A DNA stretch of 64,000 nt, from NCBI RefSeq assembly GCF_000015505.1, contig NC_008757.1, positions 248,001 through 312,000 on the forward strand, in the 5' to 3' direction. The stretch is from Polaromonas naphthalenivorans CJ2. Its GTDB lineage: Bacteria > Pseudomonadota > Gammaproteobacteria > Burkholderiales > Burkholderiaceae_C. Made by a program: the position numbers and the translations under genes. Each line of letters starts with the position of its first letter. Position 1 is the stretch's first letter. Below are positions 8,402 through 16,540 of the stretch, in pieces. The notes beneath the pieces are model-generated. The model made no database searches, had not been told where the DNA came from, and was given only the letters and a program-made list of their open reading frames with translations.

Positions 8402-9448
8402 TTAATCTGCGAACATGTCCTGTCCTGTGAGAAAGTAGCCCCGGCAGTTGCTCATGACGCCTTCGGGCATGACGTCCATGCGGATGTGGGGCAGCCGCGC
8501 CTTGAGCGCATCGATGTAGAAGCCGGCGCCGCCCCCGCAGACGAAAATGCGCGAGACGCCCGCCTTGTAAGGATTGAAGCGCATCAGCCACTGCGCCACC
8601 ATGTCCTGGGCTTGCTGGCCGGCCAGCTTGCGGTACGGCGTCATGTCGATCCGCTTGAGGTCCAGCAGCAGCTCGCCCTTGGCCAGCGCCGACTCGATCA
8701 TCGCGAAGTCGGCCGACTCGATCCCGTGGTCCTGGCTCAGCCGCTTGGCCACGGCATTGATGAGCTGGGACACGCCCCCCTGGAACGAGCCGCACAGCTC
8801 GTAGTGCGGCGCCATCCCATCGGAGAGTAACCAGTCGAACGTGAGGTAACCCGGGTCGATCACCATCGAGATCACGCCGTCGTCGGCCAGCTCCAGCGCG
8901 CTCTGGGCCGCCAGGCGCAGCCCGCCTAGCGGCTGGGGGAGCACCACCACTTGCTTGGCCGAGACGTCCACATAAGCCTTTCCAAGGCGGCTGCGCATAG
9001 GCATGGGAACGGGCACGCGGCGCACGCGCGAACCGATCTCCTTGAGCACCTTCTTGTTGGCCGAAAACCCCGACACGGGCAGGCCCAGCACGAGCATGTC
9101 CACGCTCGGGCTGACGATGCCGGTCTCCTTGAACATGTAGTGCCATGCTCCCAGCAGCAGTGCCTCGTGCGTGGGCGTGTTGATGTAGTCCGGATGCAGG
9201 GCGCGCAAACCGCCTTCGCGGTCGGCCTTCGGTCCGACGTAGTACGCCTGCCCGGCAACGCTGACTGCCACCCGGTCTAGATTGCTCGTGGCTTGGCCAG
9301 GTGCGATGTCATCGTCCAGGGCCAGCGGGCAGACGGATTTGAAAATGATTTCCGACCAGGCCTCGGCTTTGCCGGCAAGCGTGCGGTGGGACCAGGTGGC
9401 TTTGGTGTTGCCAAAGCCGATATCGATGGCGAGTATGCTGGGTTTCAT
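8402..9448 (-). CDS. ParM/StbA-type actin-like ATPase
   Basis: A 348-residue actin-fold protein. Phosphate-1 loop: LAIDIGFGNTKATW (residues 5-18). Phosphate-2: VIDPGYLTFDWL (around residue 195). Adenosine motif: RIFVCGGGAGFY (around residue 308). The family polymerises to push plasmid copies apart and pairs with a ParR-type adaptor and a centromere. The upstream ParR-like gene (9516-10289) on the same strand is the likely partner. It resembles the chromosome/plasmid actin found in PRTRC-type and StbA groups more than classical R1 ParM. No clear Shine-Dalgarno sequence precedes the ATG. Confidence 0.82.
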   Translation of the reverse strand: MKPSILAIDIGFGNTKATWSHRTLAGKAEAWSEIIFKSVCPLALDDDIAPGQATSNLDRVAVSVAGQAYYVGPKADREGGLRALHPDYINTPTHEALLLGAWHYMFKETGIVSPSVDMLVLGLPVSGFSANKKVLKEIGSRVRRVPVPMPMRSRLGKAYVDVSAKQVVVLPQPLGGLRLAAQSALELADDGVISMVIDPGYLTFDWLLSDGMAPHYELCGSFQGGVSQLINAVAKRLSQDHGIESADFAMIESALAKGELLLDLKRIDMTPYRKLAGQQAQDMVAQWLMRFNPYKAGVSRIFVCGGGAGFYIDALKARLPHIRMDVMPEGVMSNCRGYFLTGQDMFAD

Positions 9449-9515
9449 GGTTATTTTTGAGGGTGAAGGTGAGGTAATGGGGAGGGCGATGGTTTTGCGT
9501 GGCGCGGATGGCTTA

Positions 9516-10289
9516 CTACTTCTCAGACTCGGTTACGGTTTTGCGCATTCTTTGGGCGAGGGTCTGCTTGGCTGCAGGGTGCGGCTCGCTCATGCTGGAA
9601 GGGTCTGGCAAGGAAGCGATTGGCACGGCAGGGTTTGCGTCAGGCGCCGTTTGCAGTGCTGGCTCCCGCGCGGCCGGTACGGGCAGGGCGCGGCAGGGCG
9701 CGGCATCGCCGCTGGGTTGCGCCGAAAGGCAGTAAGCATTGAAGAGGCGCCGCTTGACGTAGTGGCTGCGCTGGGAAGCACCCTCGATCCTGCAAATTTC
9801 AAGGAAAAGCTTTTCCAGCCCAACATCGCGCTCTGAAATGCGGAACTCAATTTTGAAGCTGGGCATGCGGCCAGAGCAGGCCGCCAGGCTTGCGTTGTTT
9901 CCTAAGTCGCTTGCGCCTGGCGCATGTTGGCCACAGACAATTTGGTGGAGCACGCGCTTGACGTGGCGTGTTCGATGGCTGGTGCTGCCCGCTGCGGCGA
10001 GCTCCAGGTACAGCGCTTCAAGCCCGATGTCGCTGGCCTTGATAAGCAGCTGGATTTTCAAGCTTGCGGCCGTTTTGCCGGCCGGCTTTGGCGCTGGCGC
10101 TGCCAAACCGGCTTCTGCAGCCGCGCCGCCAATCAGGGACATATCCTTGCTACTCGCAGACAAACTGCCCTCGTCTGGCGCCGGTATTGCCGGGATTAGA
10201 GGCGCTATCGGGCAATTCGTGGGCGAATCGCTGGCATTTGAAGCCAGTGCTGCCGGAATTGGAGGCGTTGTCAGGGGATTCAGGGACAT
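9516..10289 (-). CDS. ParR/StbB-like adaptor with a duplicated domain
   Basis: The 257-residue protein contains the same about 43-residue module twice: SLKIQLLIKASDIGLEALYL... (about residues 76-118) and SFKIEFRISERDVGLEKLFL... (about 143-185). The shared consensus is K-I-x(3)-I-x(3)-D-I/V-G-L-E-x-L-Y/F-L-E, then S-x-R-S/T-x-H/Y-V-K-R-x-L. The N- and C-terminal tails are Pro/Ala/Ser-rich and probably disordered. Position upstream of the actin-like gene on the same strand supports a DNA-binding partition adaptor; the family itself was not recognised. The N-terminal tail also contains a 21-residue tandem repeat. Starts at 10289 or 10142 are both possible. Confidence 0.55.
   Translation of the reverse strand: MSLNPLTTPPIPAALASNASDSPTNCPIAPLIPAIPAPDEGSLSASSKDMSLIGGAAAEAGLAAPAPKPAGKTAASLKIQLLIKASDIGLEALYLELAAAGSTSHRTRHVKRVLHQIVCGQHAPGASDLGNNASLAACSGRMPSFKIEFRISERDVGLEKLFLEICRIEGASQRSHYVKRRLFNAYCLSAQPSGDAAPCRALPVPAAREPALQTAPDANPAVPIASLPDPSSMSEPHPAAKQTLAQRMRKTVTESEK
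10180..10288. repeat. Two-copy 63-bp tandem repeat at the start of the partition adaptor gene
   Basis: The segments at 10180-10226 and 10243-10288 match closely (core TGCCGG-R-ATT-R-GAGGCG). The period is 63 bp, which equals 21 codons in the adaptor frame. It could be part of the coding region or, if the later start at 10142 is used, a centromere-like site. Confidence 0.5.
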
Positions 10290-10400
10290 AACGGTGCTGT
10301 TTGTGGGCGCTTGTTGGTGATTTGGCGGCAGACGGAATTCTCAGCGCCAAAATTGCGATTTCTCCTCCGAAAAACACCCAAAAAATCGCCGCTTTCACAT

Positions 10401-10429
10401 TTCTCAAACGCGCCAAAATCCAGTACAGT
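10401..10429 (+). promoter_or_regulatory. Possible sigma70 promoter of a short RNA
   Basis: TTCTCA (10401-10406), 17-nt spacer, TACAGT (10424-10429): four of six matches to each consensus box. Confidence 0.35.
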
Positions 10430-10435
10430 TCTACC

Positions 10436-10536
10436 CATTCGCCTTCACGGGCGAGCCTTTTTCAATTGCTGCTTCATGCAGAACGAAAAAAACCGGAATT
10501 CAAAGTGCCTGGCCCCGCGCGGTCCAGGCTTTTTTT
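10436..10536 (+). ncRNA. Candidate small RNA of about 100 nt
   Basis: A transcript from the candidate promoter would end at a strong intrinsic terminator (stem GCCTGG / CCAGGC at 10507-10529, then seven T to 10536). No reading frame fits between them. It runs divergently from the partition adaptor gene, so it could be an antisense or copy-control RNA. Confidence 0.35.
10507..10536 (+). terminator. Rho-independent terminator without an upstream gene
   Basis: GC-rich hairpin GCCTGG-N11-CCAGGC followed by seven T on the plus strand. No rightward coding region precedes it. Confidence 0.75.
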
Positions 10537-11533
10537 GAATCCTTACAGGGCGCCAAGCCCCAGCTTTTTTGACAGAGCGTGAGTTACTGAACCGTACAGA
10601 GTGAGGTAATTTTTCGTTTTTCTTCAATGACGGCAAGCGCTTGGCGCACCTCATCAGTAACAGAACGGGTGCAGAACGGCTTACTGACGCTCGATTCATT
10701 GCCGAAATGGCGGTGAAATCGCGGCTTCAGGACCCTGCTGGACCTGGCCTGGCTACTCAATGAGGATGATGAAAGCCACTGCCTTTCTTCGGGCAATGAC
10801 GGGCTAGCGGGCGCTTGCTTTGCCGGCCTGCCTGTTCCCATGGCCATGCTGCCCATAAGACTGGCTCTGGAGCCTATCCATGCCAACCCAAGCACAGCTA
10901 GCGAGTTCCGGCTGCCCCTAGCGCTACAAGACTGGCCATCCGCGCCGCTTCACGTTCACTGCTTTTGATCGCTCTTGACTGCTGGCAATGGCCACAGGGT
11001 CATGCGTTGCAAAGGGCTGCTGAAAACGAGGCGAGCGCTTTTGCCGATGAATTCAACCTTGAGCGCCTGTCGCGCATGGACTGCTTTGCCACCACCTGCC
11101 CACTTGGCAACTTGCCCGGGCGGCGGCTGGAGAACAAGGCGGCATGGCAGCGGCAAGGAATAACGTCAATGAATTCAACATATTTGTTGAGCCTTGAACC
11201 AGCCACCTGACTACCTCGGCGGGTAGATCACGCCAAGAACTGCTGACGCAGGGCAGGTGTGGTGAAGGAACGGCGACCGGGCTATGGGCCTGGAACACAA
11301 ATCAACACGGGTCGTTCGCGGACCCAGCCTCTTCGGTGAGGAACAGCGAAAGTGCGGGACGCTTGAGTGCCCAACGGATGAAGGAACTCCACCGGCATCC
11401 CACCTGTTAGCCGCAAGGCGCGGGGACTGGCAAGGCGAGGACACGCGCCGAACTGGTCAAAAACCATTTTCTTTATGTCAACGTGTCCCGGTATTTCTTG
11501 AGGTGAAGGCGCTTGCATGGGGAAGCAGGCAGC

Positions 11534-11575
11534 TTGAGGTGGATCGGTTGAGGTAGGTCGGTTGAGGTTGCGCCT
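11534..11575 (+). repeat. Three 14-bp direct repeats upstream of the tyrosine recombinase
   Basis: TTGAGGT occurs at 11534, 11548 and 11562, exactly 14 nt apart, within units TTGAGGTGGATCGG, TTGAGGTAGGTCGG and TTGAGGTTGCGCCT. A fourth TTGAGGT is at 11498. The spacing is iteron- or operator-like and lies 100-140 nt before the recombinase start. Confidence 0.55.
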
Positions 11576-11675
11576 CAAAGCGAGTGGGTTGCGTGTTGTT
11601 TGCGGATGACTGCGCCCGATCGCTTTGGCGCGTGACCGCGCGGGTTCTCAAACAATGCAAACAAAGGACACAGTG

Positions 11676-12965
11676 ATGACAGTCGTACAAAGCGGCGCCA
11701 TAGGCAGCCTGATCAAGAGCGCCGACGCCATCGTCGAGCGGCACGGCGCAGTGCGTGTCAACGGCAAGGTCGCCTCCATCAGGACCATCGAGATTTCCCG
11801 GCAGGTGATGCGCGAGTCTTGCCACAGATTGCATGGCCTGGGCTTTTACCTGAGCGATATATCTTCGCTGAAGGAAAAGCACATCCATGCCCTGGTGCGC
11901 GACTGGCATGCCACGGGCAGCCGGAGCGGCAAGCCGCTGGCAAACAAGACGATGCAGAACCAGCTGTCGCGCCTGCGCATCTTTGCCGGCTGGCTGGGCA
12001 AGCCCGAGATCGTCAAGCCCGGCGGGCTGGCGGTGTACCTGCCCGAGGTCGAGGCATCGAGCCTGAAGGTCAGGACCTATACCGAACGCAGCAAGAGCTG
12101 GACGGGCAATGGGGTGGACCTGGTCGAGATCATCGGCCGGGCGAGGCTCGAAGACGAGCGTGTCTGGGCCATGCTGCTGATGGGCGTGGCGTTCGGCCTG
12201 CGCAAAAAGGAGATGCTTCGGATTCAACCCTGGCGGGCCGACGCGCTCTGCGAGCTGCGCATCGATGGCAGCGTGGCCAAGAACGGCCGCGCCCGCTCGA
12301 TTCCCTTCATCGGCGCGGGACACCCTTATGGGCTGTTTCAGCGCTGGTGCCTGGACCAGGCCAGGCGCGTGACCAAGCGAGGCCAGACGCTGGGCTGGCC
12401 GGACTTGAGCTTCAAGCAGTCGGAGAACCGCTTCTACCACTGCATGAAAAAGCTGGGCGTCACCCAGGTCGACAGCGGCATCTCGCCGCACGGCCTGCGG
12501 GCGGAGTTCGCCGAGAACATGGCCCTGATCCGGGGCTTGGTGCCGCCCTCGCTGGGCGGGGACATTGACCAGATGGGCAAGGCGCAGCGCCTGGAGATCA
12601 CCGATGCCATTACCAGCATGCTGGGCCACGACGAGGATCGCACGATCAAGGCCTACTTTTCCAGCTTCTACCGGCCGCTGGCCCATGTGGGCGGCATCGG
12701 CGGCAAGGTCGGCCCCACCCTTGCGCTAGATCGAATGCAGGACATCTTCGTGACGGTCCATGTCAACCCGGTGCCGGTCAGGGCCAAGGACGGCAGCTAC
12801 CGCATCCAGAGCGTGGCCGAGCGTGCTGCTACGGCAGTGACGTGCGTGCTGGAAAACCCCCCGCAGGAGGACCGGCACTTTGACGTGGTGAGCTTTATCG
12901 CCGAGTACCCGCAGTTTGCCGAGCGCATCAGGAAGTCGCTCGTGGCCGTGGGGCTGGGCGATTAG
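11676..12965 (+). CDS. Tyrosine recombinase / integrase
   Basis: The start at 11676 (MTVVQSGAIGSL) follows AAAGGA at 7-nt spacing; an in-frame ATG at 11655 is less favoured. The 429-residue protein has an N-terminal SAM-like DNA-binding region (about 20-115) and a C-terminal catalytic domain with Arg in FGLRKKEML, the H-x-L-R box SPHGLRAEFAE, and LGHDEDRTIKAYF holding the second His and the Tyr nucleophile. The overall form is that of plasmid or ICE integrases. The C-terminal 90 residues extend past the usual end. Possible substrate sites include the 14-bp repeats just upstream. It may act in multimer resolution or integration of this element. Confidence 0.85.
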   Translation: MTVVQSGAIGSLIKSADAIVERHGAVRVNGKVASIRTIEISRQVMRESCHRLHGLGFYLSDISSLKEKHIHALVRDWHATGSRSGKPLANKTMQNQLSRLRIFAGWLGKPEIVKPGGLAVYLPEVEASSLKVRTYTERSKSWTGNGVDLVEIIGRARLEDERVWAMLLMGVAFGLRKKEMLRIQPWRADALCELRIDGSVAKNGRARSIPFIGAGHPYGLFQRWCLDQARRVTKRGQTLGWPDLSFKQSENRFYHCMKKLGVTQVDSGISPHGLRAEFAENMALIRGLVPPSLGGDIDQMGKAQRLEITDAITSMLGHDEDRTIKAYFSSFYRPLAHVGGIGGKVGPTLALDRMQDIFVTVHVNPVPVRAKDGSYRIQSVAERAATAVTCVLENPPQEDRHFDVVSFIAEYPQFAERIRKSLVAVGLGD

Positions 12966-13130
12966 CGCCAGGCGCTATGAGGCTGGCGGGGGCGGCAAGG
13001 CGTGTTCGTGCGCTAGTAGCTTGGCCGCCAGCCAGCCGTGAAAGCCGCCTTGAAAGCGGCCGCATTCAGCCGCATTCGCGCCTGGCCTGGCGGCAAACTG
13101 GACAGCTTTTCAACTTCAAGGAACCTTCTC

Positions 13131-14006
13131 ATGCCCAACGGAAAAACGCAACCCGATCCAGTGGCTACGGGCCACGGCAGTGCGCAGGCCCTGCCCAAAA
13201 ATTCCGGCGCCTCCAAACCCAAACCCGGTGATGCCGTGCGCAAGGCCACCAAAAAGGCGATTGCCAGCCTGGGTGAAACCGCGCACCAGCCGGCCGCGAT
13301 GGCCGCGTCGCCTGTTGGCGGCGACAGCCCGGCCGGCCTGGAGCTGGTGCAGGTGGCACAAGGAGTCATCGGCGGGCTGGAGTGCCTGGTCGTCGATGGC
13401 AGGGCGCTTCACGAGGTTCTTGGTGCCAAGCGCGACTTTGCGACCTGGCTCAAAAGCAAGCTGGACGAGTACGGCTTTATTGAGAAAGTCGATTTTGAGA
13501 TATTCCCCCAAACGGGGGAAAACTCCAAAGTCGGCAGACCAACACAAGATTACAGCTTGTCCCTCGACATGGCCAAGGAGCTGGCGATGGTCGAGCGCAC
13601 GCCGCAAGGGCGGGCGGCCAGGCGCTACTTCATCGCGTGCGAGCAGCGCCTGATGCAGGCCGGCATCCCGGCGCCAGCGCTGGCGCAGCCGACCCACGGT
13701 CCGGTAGGCCATGAAGGAGGCGACATGCTCGACTACTTCGGGCCGGAAGATGTGCACGAAACGGCAATGATCCACAACGCCATGTACACGCGCACGTGGC
13801 TGCTTGCCATGCGCGAGGCGAACAACGTGCTCCTTCTCGGGCGCGACGCAGGCATTGCCGAGGGCTTTGCCTGCGTCTACCAGCAGCGCATGCTGAGCCA
13901 GCTGGTAAAAAGCCTGGAAAGTATCAATTTCGCTGAGCGGTTCAAGGACAACTATATCGCGGACACGACGGCCTATATAAACAGCTGGATGCCTGCGCCT
14001 AACTGA
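13131..14006 (+). CDS. AntA/AntB-family antirepressor-like protein
   Basis: The start at 13131 follows AAGGAACC. Residues about 75-185 form the AntA/AntB domain: VDGRALHEVLGAKRDFATWLKSKL...FIEKVDFEIFP, then DYSLSLDMAKELAMVERTPQGRAARRYFIACE. Phage proteins with this domain relieve repression or act as DNA-binding regulators. The N-terminal 60 residues are Ala/Pro/Lys-rich, and the C-terminal about 90 residues (FGPEDVHETAMIHNAMYTRTWLLAMREANNV...) are helical. It sits after the recombinase gene and ends at a strong terminator. A phage-derived gene is likely; its repressor partner is not visible here. Confidence 0.8.
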   Translation: MPNGKTQPDPVATGHGSAQALPKNSGASKPKPGDAVRKATKKAIASLGETAHQPAAMAASPVGGDSPAGLELVQVAQGVIGGLECLVVDGRALHEVLGAKRDFATWLKSKLDEYGFIEKVDFEIFPQTGENSKVGRPTQDYSLSLDMAKELAMVERTPQGRAARRYFIACEQRLMQAGIPAPALAQPTHGPVGHEGGDMLDYFGPEDVHETAMIHNAMYTRTWLLAMREANNVLLLGRDAGIAEGFACVYQQRMLSQLVKSLESINFAERFKDNYIADTTAYINSWMPAPN

Positions 14007-14035
14007 AAAGCCCTTTACACCTGAGCGAACAGACC

Positions 14036-14065
14036 GCCCCCACCGGCTCCGGTGGGGGCTTTTTC
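14036..14065 (+). terminator. Rho-independent terminator after the AntA-type gene
   Basis: Stem GCCCCCACCGG / CCGGTGGGGGC with a 2-nt loop, followed by five T. Strong. Confidence 0.9.
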
Positions 14066-14110
14066 GTTTCGCCCGGTACACAATACCGCGCCCGCACCCG
14101 GCACGCCCAT

Positions 14111-14608
14111 TCAGTGCGTTTGCAACCAGCGCCGCAAATGCGGGAAAACAGGCCCGCTTGTCGGGCCGTGAACGCCGAAGTGGTGGCCCATCTTTAGCGC
14201 CAGCCTGAGTTGCGCGCCCGTGCCTTCAAACGATGCGTTCTCGATGATGATCTGGGGATCGAGCCCCAGATGCATTCCAGCCGCCCAGCTCCAGGCGGTG
14301 GCTTCGCATTCGCCGGACTGCATCACCTGGACCATGAGCGGATCGTCTGGATCCAGATGCCTGCATTGCGCGAGCATGGCCTGCACGCCAGCATCCACGT
14401 CCTCGCCCATCAGGTGCCGAAAGCGCCCCGGCACCACACACAGGTGGCCCGCCTCGTGCAGCACGTCGCTGGCCAGCGCCTTGCGCGGATCGATGGCCAG
14501 GACGCCGTTGAGGATTCGCACGCCGGGCACAAAGCCGCTGGCGCCATCGACCCAGCAGACCGGCAATCCGGCCAGGGCCAGGAAATTGAATACCTGTTGG
14601 GTGCTCAT
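14111..14608 (-). CDS. HEAGH-motif metalloprotease-like protein
   Basis: The zinc-binding motif DVLHEAGHLCVVP is followed about 45 residues later by GECEATAWSWAAG, which provides a likely third ligand (Glu). This gluzincin layout is found in ImmA/IrrE-like and related small plasmid metalloproteases. The protein is about 165 residues from the ATG at 14608; a TTG at 14665 would extend it by 19 and overlap the DUF6283-like gene. A role as a protease of a repressor or defence protein is possible but not shown. It is the last gene of a leftward group. Confidence 0.65.
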   Translation of the reverse strand: MSTQQVFNFLALAGLPVCWVDGASGFVPGVRILNGVLAIDPRKALASDVLHEAGHLCVVPGRFRHLMGEDVDAGVQAMLAQCRHLDPDDPLMVQVMQSGECEATAWSWAAGMHLGLDPQIIIENASFEGTGAQLRLALKMGHHFGVHGPTSGPVFPHLRRWLQTH

Positions 14609-14655
14609 CGCGATGCGGCGTGAAAGCTCGGGCCCCGATCCGGGCTGGCGGCGCG

Positions 14656-15072
14656 TCAGCGGCAAGGCGCCAGCACCGGATCGTCGTGTGCCACGCCGTT
14701 GGCAACGGCCATGGCCCGGTAGCTGTCGTGCAGCGCGGCGTCCGCGCCTGCCACGTCATCCTTGTATCGGCCCGTGATATAGCCGATGCGCACGGCCATG
14801 TTGTGGCCGGCGCCGCGCAGCAAGAAGCCGGCGCAGGTGTGGGCCGGCTTGATACCGGACTCGTGGCACGAAAACACGTTGCGCGCCATGTCGTAAGCCG
14901 TGCTGGCGCTGTGCCTGAACGCCTCGGCCGGAAACGCTCCGGCGTTCTGGACAAGCCAGGGGCAGCCGCCGCACGGTTTTCGCCGGTAACCGGCCACCTC
15001 GCCCGCAACAGTGACCACCTGGTGGTCTGGACCGGCGGGCCGGACGTTGATGATTTTTGCTGGTTTGCGCAT
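14656..15072 (-). CDS. DUF6283-like cysteine-motif protein
   Basis: The start at 15072 gives 138 residues beginning MRKPAKIINVR. The motif KPCGGCPWLVQNAGAFPAEAF (C-x-x-C-P-W) and a later H-x-C-A-G-F are typical of the plasmid/phage DUF6283 group. A second, shorter protein with a related C-x-G-C-P-F-R motif is at 27467-27709. The cysteines may bind zinc. The longer frame reading from 15180 overlaps an older gene remnant. Confidence 0.6.
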   Translation of the reverse strand: MRKPAKIINVRPAGPDHQVVTVAGEVAGYRRKPCGGCPWLVQNAGAFPAEAFRHSASTAYDMARNVFSCHESGIKPAHTCAGFLLRGAGHNMAVRIGYITGRYKDDVAGADAALHDSYRAMAVANGVAHDDPVLAPCR

Positions 15073-15163
15073 GGCTGTAATTTTCGCCTGAAGCGGTGCG
15101 AAGGCAAATCCCCGGATTCCCGGGCCAAGCGAGCGGGCAGTCTGCGGGTGCGGGCTGCGGCAC

Positions 15164-15445
15164 GCTTGGGTCCGCCACAAAACGCCCGTAGCTGTTCACG
15201 GCGCCTTCGCGCACGCTCTGGCCCACCTCGAAGCGCGCGGCATACACCACGCTGCCCGTGCCTTCAATCGCAACGGCGCTCTGGGGCGCCGGCTTGCGCC
15301 CGCCTTCGAGGCATTGGCTCAGTTCCACATCGATCAGGCGCTGGCCGTCCCAGATGGCTTGCACCGTCTGCGCGTCCCAGCCCTGGAGTTCGGCGAGTTC
15401 GGCAAGGTCGGGCAGGTTGGGGGAATGCGCGGATTTAGTGTTCAA
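15164..15445 (-). pseudogene. Duplicated C-terminal fragment of the response regulator
   Basis: The 94 residues LPDLAELAELQGWDAQTV...VNSYGRFVADPS closely match the last about 95 residues of the adjacent response regulator (LQELAELAEHQGWDDKTV...VHSYGRLLVGLS), including the E-G-G/D-R-K/R-P and VVYAA/TVYAA positions. The copy starts 3 nt before the intact gene ends and lacks any receiver domain. It then runs out of frame into the DUF6283-like gene. It looks like a remnant left by recombination between two related regulators; expression as a separate short protein from TTG is less likely. Confidence 0.65.
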
Positions 15446-16428
15446 TCTTGGATAGCTCTTTGGCTCAGGCCGACCAAAAGCCGACCGTAGCTATGCACAC
15501 AACCAGCACCTAAGCTCTCGTAAACACCAAACTGAGCGGCATACACAGTGGAATGCTCTCCGTCGATCGGGAAAGATTCCCGTGGCTCTGGTCTGCGGCC
15601 ATCGTCAAGGACTTGACGCAGTTCCACATCAATCAAAGTTTCTCCGCTCTTGATGTTTCGCACTGTTTTGTCGTCCCAACCTTGATGCTCAGCTAGCTCA
15701 GCAAGTTCCTGTAGGTTTTCTGCTGCCTCCAGTTGCAGCCATTGAATAGTGCCCTTAGAGTTCTGAGATAACACGCCAAACGGCGCACCGATCACAACAT
15801 GCTCTACCCATCCTTGCGTTAGAGATAGATATTCCAATCGCTTTGAAATCAGCGGGTCGGAGATCAGGGCCAGCTGTCTTTCAGACAAAGTTGGTGACCA
15901 AATCTGTTGGTGATTGTCAATTGAGGCTTGAAGAAACTCACCAATGGTATTGATTAGGTGTGAAGTTAGCTTGGAGGTCTGCTTGGGAATGTACTTCTGG
16001 ATCAATCCAGAGTTGAAAGCACTCACAGCGATTTGTTCATCTGCCAAACCAGTAAGTAATATCCGTGAACCTTTCCAGCCCTTGATGGAGTGCAAGAATT
16101 CAACCCCATTCATGGCAGGCATGGAATAGTCCACCATGCAGATCTTCGTTAGCGAAAAACGCTTTGTGCCGTCATCACGCCAATATTTCAGAATCTGCGG
16201 GATCAGTTGAGTACCACCGTGCCACCTTTTAACGATCTCCTGCTGGCACCGGAAGTCAGCATTCCATACGTTTTGCTCTTGAATCAGGGTTTTTGCGCAC
16301 ACGGCAGGACGATGAAAGAGGCGGACTTGTAGGCCCTCAGGCAAGGCATCGCCCAAAACTTGAAGATAGGCCTGATCATCATCCAAGAAAATGATGCCGC
16401 CAAGACGACGGTAAAGTGGAAATGACAT
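15442..16428 (-). CDS. Response regulator, receiver domain plus novel C-terminal domain
   Basis: A 328-residue protein. The receiver domain is about 1-165: acidic pocket IIFLDDDQAY, phospho-acceptor Asp in ICMVDYSMPAMNG, Thr in ILLTGLADE, Lys in KYIPKQ. An about 60-residue insert lies between the first strand and the phospho-acceptor. The C-terminal about 100 residues (LAELAEHQGWDDKTV...DVELRQVLDDGRRPEP...TVYAAQFGVYES) form a domain without a recognised DNA-binding motif; it is duplicated next door. A decayed sensor kinase with a receiver-like start (28108-29023) and a LuxR-type gene beyond the IS could once have formed one signalling unit with it. Confidence 0.75.
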   Translation of the reverse strand: MSFPLYRRLGGIIFLDDDQAYLQVLGDALPEGLQVRLFHRPAVCAKTLIQEQNVWNADFRCQQEIVKRWHGGTQLIPQILKYWRDDGTKRFSLTKICMVDYSMPAMNGVEFLHSIKGWKGSRILLTGLADEQIAVSAFNSGLIQKYIPKQTSKLTSHLINTIGEFLQASIDNHQQIWSPTLSERQLALISDPLISKRLEYLSLTQGWVEHVVIGAPFGVLSQNSKGTIQWLQLEAAENLQELAELAEHQGWDDKTVRNIKSGETLIDVELRQVLDDGRRPEPRESFPIDGEHSTVYAAQFGVYESLGAGCVHSYGRLLVGLSQRAIQD

Positions 16429-16540
16429 GTAGGTTTTGTGAGTAATTGGTCGAAGCTGACCAGGGTCAAGATAGGTATTTCACGACCGCACCAACGCAAG
16501 TCTAAAAGATACACTATTGGGAGAACGAATAAGCACATAG

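Larger units (their letters stand above)
10290..11675. other. 1.4-kb region without a convincing gene
   Basis: Only short frames with poor codon patterns are found on either strand. It holds a possible small RNA unit with a terminator (10401-10536) and a set of 14-bp direct repeats (11534-11575) before the recombinase. An origin could be here, but no DnaA boxes or initiator gene are recognised. Confidence 0.5.

Noticed and set aside
10584..10895. 103-residue leftward frame
   Set aside because: Poor amino-acid composition (Ser/Arg-rich), no Shine-Dalgarno sequence, and no similarity recognised.
11478..12686. 402-residue open frame on the minus strand
   Set aside because: It is the antisense of the tyrosine recombinase, rich in His, Arg and Pro in the manner of shadow frames of GC-rich genes.
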